From: Stenotrophomonas indicatrix
Lineage (GTDB): Bacteria > Pseudomonadota > Gammaproteobacteria > Xanthomonadales > Xanthomonadaceae
Length of the DNA stretch: 64,000 nt
Direction: 5' to 3'
Assembly (NCBI RefSeq): GCF_002750975.1
Contig: NZ_PEJS01000001.1
Span: 992,001 to 1,056,000 of the forward strand
Shown here piece by piece: positions 51,995 to 60,970 of the stretch. The translations under genes were made by a program, and so were the position numbers. The notes below the pieces were generated by a model. The model saw nothing but the letters and a program-made list of their open reading frames with translations. It was not told the DNA's origin and searched no databases. How positions within the stretch are numbered: the first letter of the stretch is position 1; each line of letters starts with the position of its first letter.

Positions 51995-52942
51995 TCAATC
52001 GGCGATGTTGCGCGCTTCGGATGTTCCGAGGATTTCCGGATGCTGCACGCGCTTGCGGCGGTTGAGCAGCGGATGCAGGAACACGGCACCGACGATGATC
52101 GCCACGCCCAGGTAGAACCACGGGGTGACTTCATGCTGCTCGCGCAGCAGCACCACGGCCAGCAACACGGCGTAGACCGGTTCCAGGTTGGTGACCAGCT
52201 GCACGGTGTAGGCGCTGAGGTGGCGCAGCGCGACCAGGGCCAGGGCGAACGGCAGCAGCGTGCAGACACCGGCCAGCACCAGCAGCAGGATGCCGTCGTG
52301 CAGGTCGGGAACGATCCACAACGGGCTGGCCAGCGCTGGCAGCAGGTACGGCATCAGCGGTGCCAGCAGGGTCAGGGTGAGCGTGCCCGCGCCAAGTTCC
52401 AGCGCGGTGACCGTCAGCGGATCGGCATGGCTGACCATGCGCTTGTTGAGCGAGCCGAACACTGCCACCAGCAGGGCCGAGAGCGCACCGATCAACACGC
52501 CCAGGCGCATGCCGTCGGGCACGCCACCCACCACCAGCGCCACACCGGGCAGCACGGCCAGGCCGAAGGCCAGTTCGCGCAGCTGGAAGGGACGCTTGGC
52601 CACCCAGGGCTCGATGATCGAGGTGAACACCGGTGCCAGGGCGATGCAGGTGGCGGCAACCGAGGCATTGGCCAGCTTCACCGCGCCGTAGAAGGTCAGC
52701 CAATGCAGGGCCACCAGCGCGCCGATACCGGCATAGCCGGCGACCAGCCGCAGCGGCAACGTGCGCAGCCCGCGCCAGACCCGCGGCAGCAACGCCAGCA
52801 TTGCCACCACCAGCAGCATCCGCCACCACACCAGCGGCAGCGCCTGCAGAGTGATCAACTTGCCGAGGATGGCGGTGACGCCCCACAGCAGGACACAGAA
52901 GTGGATCTGCCAAAGCGCTTTGCGGGTGTCGGGTGTGCTCAT
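51995..52942 (-). CDS. EamA/DMT family transporter (10 TM)
   Basis: The 315-residue protein has ten helices in two EamA repeats, beginning ALWQIHFCVLLWGVTAILGKLITLQALPLVWWRMLL and, in the second repeat, LSAYTVQLVTNLEPVYAVLLAVVLLREQHEVTPWFYLG. It is a probable exporter of amino acids or metabolites. ATG 52942 matches the family length. It is divergent from the Pr6Pr-like gene, 77 bases away. Confidence 0.88.
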   Translation of the reverse strand: MSTPDTRKALWQIHFCVLLWGVTAILGKLITLQALPLVWWRMLLVVAMLALLPRVWRGLRTLPLRLVAGYAGIGALVALHWLTFYGAVKLANASVAATCIALAPVFTSIIEPWVAKRPFQLRELAFGLAVLPGVALVVGGVPDGMRLGVLIGALSALLVAVFGSLNKRMVSHADPLTVTALELGAGTLTLTLLAPLMPYLLPALASPLWIVPDLHDGILLLVLAGVCTLLPFALALVALRHLSAYTVQLVTNLEPVYAVLLAVVLLREQHEVTPWFYLGVAIIVGAVFLHPLLNRRKRVQHPEILGTSEARNIAD

Positions 52943-53019
52943 CGGCGTATTGTGAGGCAAGCCGCATCGGCGGGCGATGCCTGTGGCATGCTCGCGGCGT
53001 TGCCACGAGGGAGCCGTGC

Positions 53020-53637
53020 ATGCCTGCTGCCCGTTTTCTTCTGCTGCGCGGCTGGGCGCTGCTGACCGCGCTGGTCGCGGCAGCATCGCTGCTGCTGCAG
53101 TTTGCCCTGCTGATGCGCGGCATCGGCGCCAGCCTGGGACCCGGCGTGGCGAGCCTGCGCTTCTTCAGCTACTTCACCATCCTCAGCAATCTGGCCGTGT
53201 GCCTGGGCTGCCTCTGGCTCTGCAGCGGCCGCGCACTGCGACCTACGGTAGCCGCCACCCTGGCACTGTGCATCGGCGTGACCGGCCTGATCTATCTGCT
53301 GGCGCTGCAGGGGCTGTGGCAGCCAACTGGCCTGCAATGGTGGGCCGATGCCGGATTGCACTACGTGGTGCCGATGCTGTATCTGGCCGGTTGGGCGGGG
53401 CTGCTGCCACATGGTGGCCTGCGCTGGCGTGCGTTGGGTGTGGTGCTGCTGGTGCCGCTGGCCTACCTGGGCTGGGCGATGCTCACGGCCTCGTGGCTGG
53501 GCAGCGCACCGTATCCGTTCCTGGAAGTACAGCGGATCGGTTCGCGTGCATTCGGCCTCAGCGTGCTGCGCGTCGGCGGGGTGTTCGTGCTGGTCTGGAC
53601 ACTGCTGTGGGCAGTGGACCGCTGGCGCCGTCGATGA
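53020..53637 (+). CDS. Pr6Pr-family six-helix membrane protein
   Basis: The 205-residue protein has six predicted TM helices, with SLRFFSYFTILSNLAVCLGCLWL and the conserved GLHYVVPMLYLAGW typical of the Pr6Pr (FAR-17a/AIG1-like) family; the paired Thr/His in such proteins may be catalytic for lipid esters. The function of bacterial members is not established. Its last 80 bases overlap the end of the DUF72 gene on the other strand. Confidence 0.8.
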   Translation: MPAARFLLLRGWALLTALVAAASLLLQFALLMRGIGASLGPGVASLRFFSYFTILSNLAVCLGCLWLCSGRALRPTVAATLALCIGVTGLIYLLALQGLWQPTGLQWWADAGLHYVVPMLYLAGWAGLLPHGGLRWRALGVVLLVPLAYLGWAMLTASWLGSAPYPFLEVQRIGSRAFGLSVLRVGGVFVLVWTLLWAVDRWRRR

Positions 53638-54436
53638 CCCGCTGCAGCGCCATCGCCGCCGCCGGATTGCGCACCTTGCCGGCGCCGATGCACAGCAGGT
53701 AGACCTCGCGCGGCGCGGCAGGGGACGGTGCGGCCAGGCAGGGCAGGTCGTCCACCGCCTCACCCCGGGCCCAGCACCGCGCGCGCGTGGCCCAGCGCTG
53801 CTGCATCGGCTGGGGAAGACCTTCGGCCAGTCTGGCCTGGCTGCGTTTGATCCGTGCATAGACGAAGCCCGCGGTGATGTCGCCATGCAGCGGCGATTCG
53901 TCGCTGTCTTCGATCACCAGGGCCACGCCATGCCGGCGCGCCGCTTGCACCAGTTCCGGCCCATGGACGCTGGCGTTGCGCACCTCCAACGCATGCTGCA
54001 ACCCCGTTCCATCCAACTGCCTGGGCAGCTGTGCCATGAAGGCATCCAGCGCTGCGGCATCGGCCGGGTGCTGCGGGTCGAACTGCCAGAGCAACGGGCC
54101 CAGCCGGTCGCCCAGCGCGACGGCCGCCTGCAGGAACGCGCTGGCCGCCTCGATCGTGGACGACAGGTCGCGACGCTGCACCAGATGACGCGGGGCCTTC
54201 ATCGAGAACCGGAAACCTTCCGGCGTCTGCGCTGCCCACTGCGCGCACTGGGCAGCTGTCGGGGTGCGGTAGAAGGTGCCGTTGATCTCGATGCAGCGCA
54301 ACGCACGACTGGCATAGGCCAGCTCTTCGCGCTGGATCAGTCCTGGCGGATAGAAGGCGCCCCCACGCCATTGCGGGAACACCCAGCCGCCGATACCGCA
54401 GCGGACCGGCGCTGCAGACGCTTGCCGTGCCGTCAT
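53558..54436 (-). CDS. DUF72 family protein
   Basis: The 292-residue protein is a TIM-barrel-like DUF72 member: CGIGGWVFPQWRGGAFYPPGL, YASRALRCIEINGTFYRTPT, FRFSMKAPRHLVQRRDL, LLWQFDP, ALEVRNASV and AGFVYARIKRS. Its biochemical role is unknown. Its ATG overlaps the stop of the VOC gene (ATGA). The final roughly 26 residues are encoded inside the convergent Pr6Pr gene; an Arg/Pro-rich tail (PARTPRRRAAR) looks like read-through of non-family sequence. Confidence 0.85.
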   Translation of the reverse strand: MTARQASAAPVRCGIGGWVFPQWRGGAFYPPGLIQREELAYASRALRCIEINGTFYRTPTAAQCAQWAAQTPEGFRFSMKAPRHLVQRRDLSSTIEAASAFLQAAVALGDRLGPLLWQFDPQHPADAAALDAFMAQLPRQLDGTGLQHALEVRNASVHGPELVQAARRHGVALVIEDSDESPLHGDITAGFVYARIKRSQARLAEGLPQPMQQRWATRARCWARGEAVDDLPCLAAPSPAAPREVYLLCIGAGKVRNPAAAMALQRVIDGASGPLPTAVSRPARTPRRRAAR

Positions 54437-54876
54437 TGCGTGTGTTCCGCCCGCCACGGATCGTAACTGCCGAACCACCACAGGTAGCCCTCCGGGTCGG
54501 CGCAGGCATAGCCACGTCCACCGTAGCCCTGGTCGGCAATGTCGATGACGATGCGCGCACCGGCAGCCTTGGCCCGGGCATAGTGGGCGTCGACATCGGT
54601 GACGATCACGCAGGCACTCTGGGTCTGCCGGCCGCCGACTTCATCGGGCATCACCGCCAGCTTGGCCCATTCGCCGCTGTTGCTGGCAGATCCGAGCATG
54701 ATCATGCCCTGGCCGAATACCAGCTGCGCGTGATGCACCGTATTGCCGTCGGCATGCACGGCCTGCGCGTGGAAACCGAACGCGCGCTGCAGCCAGTCGA
54801 TGGCCGCCAGCGCATCGCGGTAGCGCAGGCACGGAATGATGGTGGAGCCGTTGCTGCTCTGGCCGTTCGCAACCAT
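54433..54876 (-). CDS. VOC (glyoxalase/bleomycin-resistance fold) protein
   Basis: The 147-residue protein has two beta-alpha-beta-beta-beta units: TIIPCLRYRDALAAIDWLQRAFGF and SACVIVTDVDAHYARAKAAGARIV, ending ACADPEGYLWWFGSYDPW. Such proteins bind metal or small ligands; this PhnB-like type has no assigned reaction. It is the first gene of a coupled pair with the DUF72 gene. ATG 54876 follows AGGAGG. Confidence 0.85.
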   Translation of the reverse strand: MVANGQSSNGSTIIPCLRYRDALAAIDWLQRAFGFHAQAVHADGNTVHHAQLVFGQGMIMLGSASNSGEWAKLAVMPDEVGGRQTQSACVIVTDVDAHYARAKAAGARIVIDIADQGYGGRGYACADPEGYLWWFGSYDPWRAEHTQ

Positions 54877-54986
54877 GGTACCCCTCCTATGGCACAGGGC
54901 AGGCTGCACCCGGGGCCGTTACCATCGCGCGAAACCCCGGTGACGGCCTGCACATGGCCGCTACCCCTGTTCGGAGATGGTGCTGG

Positions 54987-56546
54987 ATGAAAACCTGGAT
55001 CGGAGGAGCCGTGCTGCTTGCGTGCACGACCATGGCCAATGCGGCGACCCCGCAGCAGCTGCAGGACCTGGATGCGACCGTGGAGCGCGTGCGCGCGCAG
55101 TTCGACGTGCCCGGTATCGCCGTGGCCGTGGTCAAGGACGGGCAGGTGGTGCTGGAACGCGGCTGGGGCGTGCGTGAGCTGGGCAAGCCGGCGCCGGTCG
55201 AGGCCGATACCCTGTTCGCCATCGCCTCCAACACCAAGGCCTTCACTGCCACCTCGCTGAATCTGCTGGCCGAGGACGGCAAGCTGAAGATGGACGACAA
55301 GGTGATCGACCACCTGCCATCGTTCCGCATGTCCGATCCGTTCGTGACCGGGCAGATGACGATCCGAGACCTGCTTTCCCACCGCAGTGGCCTGAGCCTG
55401 GGCGCGGGCGACCTGCTGTTCTGGCCCACCACCTCCTACAGCAATGCCGAAGTCGTGCAGCGCCTCGGCCAGGTGCCGCTGAAGGGCGGTTTCCGCGAGC
55501 GCTATGCCTACGACAACATCCTGTATGCGGTCGCCCAGCAGGTGATCGAGCACGTTTCAGGCATGAGCTACCAGCAGTTCCTGCAGACACGCATCTTCGA
55601 CAAGGTCGGCATGGCCGGCACGCGCTACAACGCCGATCACCTCAAGGCCGGCGACAATGCTGCGGTCGGCCACGCCAAGTACGATTTCAAGGACCTGCGC
55701 ACCGTTGCACCGTTGACCTGGTCGAACAATGCCGGTGCCGGTGGCATCTATTCCAGTGCCCACGACATGGCGCGCTGGATGCAGGTGCAGCTGGCCGAAG
55801 GCAAGCTGGCCGATGGCACTGCGCTGTTCACCGCCAAGAGCCAGCAGCAGATGTGGCAGATGATCACGCCGCAGACGATCCCGGCGCCGAGCGTGCCGGA
55901 GCTGGCACCGGCGCGGGCCAACTTCGCCGGCTATGGCGAGGGCTGGAGCCTGAGCGACTATCGCGGGCAGAAGCTGGTCTGGCACACCGGTGGCTGGCCG
56001 GGCATGGTTTCGCGGCTGACCCTGGTGCCGGGCGAGAAGCTGGGCGTGGTGGTGCTGACCAACCAGGAAGTGGGTGCGGCCTTCAATGCGATCACGCTGA
56101 GCGTGCTCGATGCCTACCTTGGCGGTGAAAAGCACGACTGGGTGGATGCCTATGCCAAGGGCGTGGCCAAGGGCCAGGACAAGGCCGACGAAGCGTGGGC
56201 CAAGCACCAGGCCGAGCGTGACAAGGGCAGCAGGCCGTCGTTGCCGCTGGCCGGGTATGCGGCCACCTACCGCGACCGCTGGTATGGCGACATGGTGGTG
56301 ACGGCGGAAGGCAAGGGCCTGCGCCTGCGCTTTGCGAAGACCGCACAGCTGAGCGGCCGCCTGGAGCACTGGCAGCACGACACCTTCATCGTGCGCTGGG
56401 ACGACCGCTCGCTCAATGCCGATGCGTTCGTCAATTTCAGCCTGGACCCGGATGGAAAAGTGCGCGAGGTGCGCATGCAGCCGATCTCGGACCTGACCGA
56501 TTTCAGCTTCGATTTCCAGGACCTGCTGTTCACGCCGGTGAAATGA
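54987..56546 (+). CDS. Serine hydrolase, class C beta-lactamase-like
   Basis: The 519-residue periplasmic enzyme has a signal peptide (residues 1-19), a penicillin-binding fold with SxxK at Ser81-Lys84 (IASNTKAF), YDN (about 173) as the second element, and HTGG (about 331) as the KTG equivalent. A C-terminal lipocalin-like DUF3471-type domain (residues 415-519, YAATYRDRWYGDMVV) follows. It is more likely a peptidase or esterase than a beta-lactamase. It stands alone; no ampR-like regulator is beside it. Confidence 0.88.
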   Translation: MKTWIGGAVLLACTTMANAATPQQLQDLDATVERVRAQFDVPGIAVAVVKDGQVVLERGWGVRELGKPAPVEADTLFAIASNTKAFTATSLNLLAEDGKLKMDDKVIDHLPSFRMSDPFVTGQMTIRDLLSHRSGLSLGAGDLLFWPTTSYSNAEVVQRLGQVPLKGGFRERYAYDNILYAVAQQVIEHVSGMSYQQFLQTRIFDKVGMAGTRYNADHLKAGDNAAVGHAKYDFKDLRTVAPLTWSNNAGAGGIYSSAHDMARWMQVQLAEGKLADGTALFTAKSQQQMWQMITPQTIPAPSVPELAPARANFAGYGEGWSLSDYRGQKLVWHTGGWPGMVSRLTLVPGEKLGVVVLTNQEVGAAFNAITLSVLDAYLGGEKHDWVDAYAKGVAKGQDKADEAWAKHQAERDKGSRPSLPLAGYAATYRDRWYGDMVVTAEGKGLRLRFAKTAQLSGRLEHWQHDTFIVRWDDRSLNADAFVNFSLDPDGKVREVRMQPISDLTDFSFDFQDLLFTPVK

Positions 56547-56586
56547 CGCCGCCGGGCGCGGCGCTACCGTTTGGCCGAGCGGACGG

Positions 56587-56658
56587 GTAGCGCCGGACCA
56601 CGTCCGGCGAGCGCGTAGCGCGGTTGCAGGCGATCCGCCGGGCATGGCCCGGCGCTAC
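56587..56658. repeat. Inverted pair of SMAG (GTAGCGCC) repeats
   Basis: GTAGCGCCGGACCACGTCC starts at 56587 and a reverse copy ending GCCCGGCGCTAC closes at 56658. It separates the serine hydrolase and ABC transporter genes. Confidence 0.8.
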
Positions 56659-56738
56659 CCGGAACCGGTAATGATCGTCGGCCGGCGTACACACGCGGCG
56701 TGGGATACTCCGCCGGCTATCGATGGCGAGGGAATGCG

Positions 56739-58571
56739 ATGTTCCGTTGGTTTGAATCCCTGATTCCGGTGTTTCCGCCCATTGACGGGCGCATGCCGCC
56801 GCGCACCGTGGTGCCGTTCTACCTGCATTACCTGCGGCCGGTGTGGCCGGTGCTGCTGGCCACTCTGGTCGCCGGCCTGCTGCTGGCGCTGGTGGAAGTG
56901 GCGATGTTCGATTTCCTCGGCCGCATCGTCGACATGGTTGCCGAGCAGCCCGGCGCGGACTTCTTCCAGCGCCATGCCGATACGCTCGGCTGGATGCTGT
57001 TCATCACCGTCATCGCGCGCCCGATCCTGGTCGGCCTGCACAACCTGCTGGTCAACCAGGCCATCGTGCCGGGGCTGAGCAATCGATCGCGCTGGCTGAT
57101 GCACAACTACGTGGTGCGGCAGAGCCTGAGCTTCTTCCAGAACGACTTCGCCGGCAGCATGGCCAACCGGGTCATGCAGACCGGTACCTCGCTGCGCGAG
57201 TCGGCGGTGCAGATGGTCGATTCGCTGTGGTACATCGTGGTCTATACCGGCACCGCGCTGTACCTGTTCGCGCAGGCCGACTGGCGGTTGATGGTGCCGC
57301 TGATCCTGTGGCTGCTGGCCTACGTGGTGATCATGATCTACTTCGTGCCGCGCGCGAAGGAGCGGGCCTGGATCGCCTCGGAGGCGCGCTCCAAGGCGAT
57401 GGGACGCATCGTCGATGGCTACACCAACATTCCCACGCTGAAGCTGTTCGCCCACGGCGGCCGCGAGCAGGCCTATGTCGCCGATTCGATCCAGGAGCTG
57501 GCGGTCAAGCACCGCGCGCAGACCCGGATCACCACCGGCATGGACCTGACCATCGCCATCGTCAATGGTTTCCTCATCGCCGGCACCTGTGGCCTGGCAC
57601 TGTGGCTGTGGAACGGCGGACACATCACCGTCGGCGCGATCACCCTGGCAACCGGCCTGGTGATCCGCATCCACAACATGTCCGGCTGGATCATGTGGAC
57701 CATCAACGGCATCTTCGAAGACATCGGTACCGTGCAGGATGGCATCACCACCATCGCCCAGCCGCTGACCGTGCAGGACCGCGAGGATGCGGTGCCGCTG
57801 CAGGTGACTCGTGGCGGTGTGCACTTCCAGGATGTCCATTTCCATTACGGCAAGAAGGGCGGCGTGATTGCCGGCCTGGACCTGGTGGTGAAGCCGGGCG
57901 AGAAGATCGGCCTGGTCGGCCCCTCCGGTGCCGGCAAGTCGACGCTGGTGAACGTACTGCTGCGGCTGTACGACCTGGAAAGCGGTCGCATCCTGATCGA
58001 TGATCAGGACATCGCCTACGTCACCCAGGAAAGCCTGCGCCAGCAGATCGGCGTGGTCACCCAGGACACCTCGCTGCTGCACCGTTCGATCCGCGACAAC
58101 CTGCTGTACGGCCGTCCCGATGCGACCGACGCGCAGCTGCGCGCGGCCGTGGCCAAGGCGCGCGCGGAGGCCTTCATCGACACGCTGGTCGACGGGGAAG
58201 GGCGTCGTGGCTACGACGCGCATGTCGGCGAGCGCGGGGTGAAGCTGTCCGGTGGCCAGCGCCAGCGCATCGCCATTGCCCGTGTGCTGCTGAAGGACGC
58301 CCCGATCCTGGTGCTGGACGAGGCGACCTCGGCACTGGACTCGGAAGTGGAAGCGGCCATCCAGGACAACCTGGACGAGCTGATGGGCGGCAAGACGGTG
58401 ATCGCGATCGCCCATCGCCTGTCGACCATCGCGCGCATGGACCGGCTGGTGGTGATGGACCAGGGCCGGATCGTCGAGACCGGTAGCCATGCCGAGCTGA
58501 TCGGGGCCGGTGGACTGTACGCGCGCTTGTGGGCACGGCAGACCGGTGGTTTTGTAGCCGCGGAGCAATGA
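56739..58571 (+). CDS. ABC exporter, fused membrane and ATPase domains
   Basis: The 610-residue half-transporter has a six-helix membrane domain (residues 25-335) and an ATPase domain with Walker A LVGPSGAGKSTLVN, Q-loop VTQDTSLLHRSI, signature LSGGQRQRIAIARVLL, Walker B ILVLDEATSALDSEVE and switch IAHRLSTIARMDRL. It works as a homodimer or heterodimer; no second half is adjacent. The HNLLVNQAIVPGLSNRSRW segment is typical of MsbA-like exporters with a long first cytosolic loop. Substrate unknown. Confidence 0.9.
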   Translation: MFRWFESLIPVFPPIDGRMPPRTVVPFYLHYLRPVWPVLLATLVAGLLLALVEVAMFDFLGRIVDMVAEQPGADFFQRHADTLGWMLFITVIARPILVGLHNLLVNQAIVPGLSNRSRWLMHNYVVRQSLSFFQNDFAGSMANRVMQTGTSLRESAVQMVDSLWYIVVYTGTALYLFAQADWRLMVPLILWLLAYVVIMIYFVPRAKERAWIASEARSKAMGRIVDGYTNIPTLKLFAHGGREQAYVADSIQELAVKHRAQTRITTGMDLTIAIVNGFLIAGTCGLALWLWNGGHITVGAITLATGLVIRIHNMSGWIMWTINGIFEDIGTVQDGITTIAQPLTVQDREDAVPLQVTRGGVHFQDVHFHYGKKGGVIAGLDLVVKPGEKIGLVGPSGAGKSTLVNVLLRLYDLESGRILIDDQDIAYVTQESLRQQIGVVTQDTSLLHRSIRDNLLYGRPDATDAQLRAAVAKARAEAFIDTLVDGEGRRGYDAHVGERGVKLSGGQRQRIAIARVLLKDAPILVLDEATSALDSEVEAAIQDNLDELMGGKTVIAIAHRLSTIARMDRLVVMDQGRIVETGSHAELIGAGGLYARLWARQTGGFVAAEQ

Positions 58572-58602
58572 CCAACACCGCACGGTGGATGCGCAACAGT
58601 AG

Positions 58603-58668
58603 ATCCACGCCATGCGTGGATGCTGTGCCACACGGATAAAGAAACGGCCCGGGTTTCCCCGGGCCGTT
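58603..58668. terminator. ATCCACGC hairpin followed by a bidirectional terminator
   Basis: An ATCCACGCCATGCGTGGAT repeat (58603-58621) is followed by AACGGCCCGGG and CCCGGGCCGTT (58643-58668), an 11-bp stem. It separates the convergent ABC and DUF885 genes. Confidence 0.8.
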
Positions 58669-58692
58669 CCCATTCAACTCACACCCGATCCC

Positions 58693-60507
58693 TCACTCGA
58701 TCGGCTGGTCCAGCATCAGCTGGCGTGCGAAGCGCACCGGCGGTGCGCCGTAGGACAGCATCTGGTCGTGGTAGGCCTTCAGGTTGAACTTGTCACCCAG
58801 CTTGTCCTGCATCGCCTTGCGGGTGTCGAAGTGTTCCTGCGCACCGACGAAGTAGGTCGGCAACTGAGCCGAGGTCAGCTGCGCACGCACCCACTTGCCC
58901 GAGGCTTCGCTTTCCTGCTGGAAGGCGTCGTGGGTCATCAGGTGCATCGCCTTCTCGCGATCCCAGTTGTCCACGTGCACACCCTGGTCGAGGATCGCGT
59001 TGGAAATCGTGCGCAGGTAGAACTTCAGCTGCACCAGGTGGAACAGCGGGTCGTTGTTGAGGTACCCCTGCTCCTGCATCATGCGCTCGGTGTAGACCGC
59101 CCAGCCTTCGGCGAACAGGCCCGAGCGCAGCACCGCGCGCAGGGTGGAGGGGAACTTGGCCGAATGCCAGCCTTCCAGATAGTGGCCCGGGGTGCCCTCG
59201 TGGATGCTCAGCAGGTGGATCATGCGCGAGTTGTATTCGCGCAGGAACGAATCGACCTGCTTGTCGTTCCAGTCGTCCGGAATCGGCGAAACCGCGTAGA
59301 AGGTCTTCAGGTTCTTGTCCAGCGGGCCCGGCGAATCGCAATAGGCCACGGCCACGCCACGCTGGAATTCCGGCATCAGGATGATGTCCACCGGCGCGTC
59401 GGGCAGGGTCATCAGGTCGTGCTCGCGGACGAACGCAGTGGACTGCTCCAGTGCGGCCTTGGCGTCGTCGACCACCTTGTCGCGCGCCGGCTTGTCAGCG
59501 TAGGCCAGCTCCAGCGCGGCCTCGATCGCCTTCTGCTGCTGTTCGTCGGTCGGCTGCGCCGGCATTTCCGGTGCGCCCGGCTTGTCCTTCAGCACGGTCT
59601 GCGCGATGCCGTACATGTCCTCGCGCACGCGCTTGAGTTCGGCGCGTGCACGCTCACCGATCTCCTGCCGCGACAGCGAGGAATTCAGCGCGAACTTGAG
59701 CTTCTGGTCGTACTTTTCCGCACCGATGCGGAAGTCACCCTTGGCGTTCGGCACCAGGGTCTTGTCCAGCCAGGTCTGCTGTTCGTCCACGGCCTTCTTC
59801 AGGCCGTCGATGGCGGCCTGCAGGCGCTGCTGGTCGGCCTGCGGCAGCTCGCCGATGTGCGGGGTGATGAAGGTATCGACGATGCTGAGGATGCCCTTGT
59901 TCTGCTTGGCCACCGTCTCGGCATGGATCTTCGGCACGCGCGCCGGATCCAGGTTTTCGCGGGCCTGGGCGAAGATCGCCGGCAGTTTCTCCATGCGCGC
60001 GGTGGCGGCCTTCAGGCGCTCGGGCAGCGGCGCGAACTCGCGTGCCATCAGGCCGTAGATCGCGCTGCCGGCAACGCCGTTGTACAGCTGCGGATCCCAC
60101 TTGCCGGACTGCATGACCTCGGCATTCCAGATTTCCGACTGCAGCTGGTTGCGCAGGATCGCTGCATCCACCTGGTTTTCGCGGCCCAGCTTGGCCACCT
60201 CGATCTTGTCCAGCTCGCCCAGCAGGCCCTTGTAGGCGTCCACGGTCTTCTGCTGGCCGGCCGCGCTCAGGTCGTCGATCTCGCTGTCATAGCGGTGGTC
60301 GCCGATCTGGGTGGCGCTGACCGGAGACAGCTGCATCCAGGTATCCAGGGCGCGCTTGGACAGGTCGGCGAAGGCGGCGTCGACCGCCGCATCACCAGCC
60401 TGCTGGCTGGCGGCCGGGGTGGAACCGTTGGTCGGGGCATCGGCCGGCTGGCAACCGGCGAGGGCGGCGACGAGGGCGAGGGCAAGAAGATGCGGGCGCA
60501 TCGGCAT
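58693..60507 (-). CDS. DUF885 family lipoprotein, putative metallopeptidase
   Basis: The 604-residue protein starts with a lipobox (VAALAGC). It belongs to DUF885, which is helical and related to zinc carboxypeptidases: the motif SIHEGTPGHYLEGWHSAK (HExxGH type) lies near residue 440, followed by GLFAEGWAVYTERMM with a candidate third ligand Glu. Substrate is unknown, probably peptides in the envelope. Starts at 60507 or 60501 are possible. It is monocistronic. Confidence 0.88.
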   Translation of the reverse strand: MPMRPHLLALALVAALAGCQPADAPTNGSTPAASQQAGDAAVDAAFADLSKRALDTWMQLSPVSATQIGDHRYDSEIDDLSAAGQQKTVDAYKGLLGELDKIEVAKLGRENQVDAAILRNQLQSEIWNAEVMQSGKWDPQLYNGVAGSAIYGLMAREFAPLPERLKAATARMEKLPAIFAQARENLDPARVPKIHAETVAKQNKGILSIVDTFITPHIGELPQADQQRLQAAIDGLKKAVDEQQTWLDKTLVPNAKGDFRIGAEKYDQKLKFALNSSLSRQEIGERARAELKRVREDMYGIAQTVLKDKPGAPEMPAQPTDEQQQKAIEAALELAYADKPARDKVVDDAKAALEQSTAFVREHDLMTLPDAPVDIILMPEFQRGVAVAYCDSPGPLDKNLKTFYAVSPIPDDWNDKQVDSFLREYNSRMIHLLSIHEGTPGHYLEGWHSAKFPSTLRAVLRSGLFAEGWAVYTERMMQEQGYLNNDPLFHLVQLKFYLRTISNAILDQGVHVDNWDREKAMHLMTHDAFQQESEASGKWVRAQLTSAQLPTYFVGAQEHFDTRKAMQDKLGDKFNLKAYHDQMLSYGAPPVRFARQLMLDQPIE

Positions 60508-60613
60508 TCCTGTACGGGGTCAATCCTCGAGCATAGGCCCCCGGGGCTGCTTTGTCCCCGTGCCATAGGATTACCATGGGTGCATACAAGGACTCTCCAG
60601 CGGAGCGCGGGAC

Positions 60614-60970
60614 ATGGAATACCAGGGAAGCTGCCATTGCGGCAGGATCGCATTCACCGTGCAGGCCGACGCCCCCATCAAGGACGTCATCGACTGCAAC
60701 TGCTCGATGTGCCGCCGCCGCGGCAGCCTGCTCTGGTTCGCCCCGCGCGAGGCGTTCCAGCTGGGCACCGATATCGCCGACGTGGCGACCTACCAGTTCA
60801 ACACCCATAACATTGATCACCATCACTGCCGCGAGTGCGGCACCGCGCCGTACAGCGAGGCGGTGGACCCGCGCAGTGGCCAGCCGATGGTGGCGATCAA
60901 CGTGCGCTGCCTGCCACAGGTCGAGCTGGGTGGGCTGTCGATCACCGCGTTCGACGGAGCCTCGCGATGA
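60614..60970 (+). CDS. GFA-family zinc protein
   Basis: The 118-residue protein has the GFA fold with zinc-binding Cys clusters: GSCHCGRIAF, DCNCSMCRRRG and HHCRECGTAPYSEA. The family includes glutathione-dependent formaldehyde-activating enzyme, but most short members are uncharacterised and no formaldehyde genes are near. Its stop overlaps the start of the next gene (ATGA). Confidence 0.88.
   Translation: MEYQGSCHCGRIAFTVQADAPIKDVIDCNCSMCRRRGSLLWFAPREAFQLGTDIADVATYQFNTHNIDHHHCRECGTAPYSEAVDPRSGQPMVAINVRCLPQVELGGLSITAFDGASR

Noticed and set aside
54987-56546. Possible ampC-type beta-lactamase
   Set aside because: The third element is HTGG rather than KTG and there is a C-terminal lipocalin-like domain, which fits general serine hydrolases better.
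58612-60810. 732-codon open frame on the plus strand
   Set aside because: It is antisense to the DUF885 gene, which has a lipoprotein signal and HEGTPGH motif.
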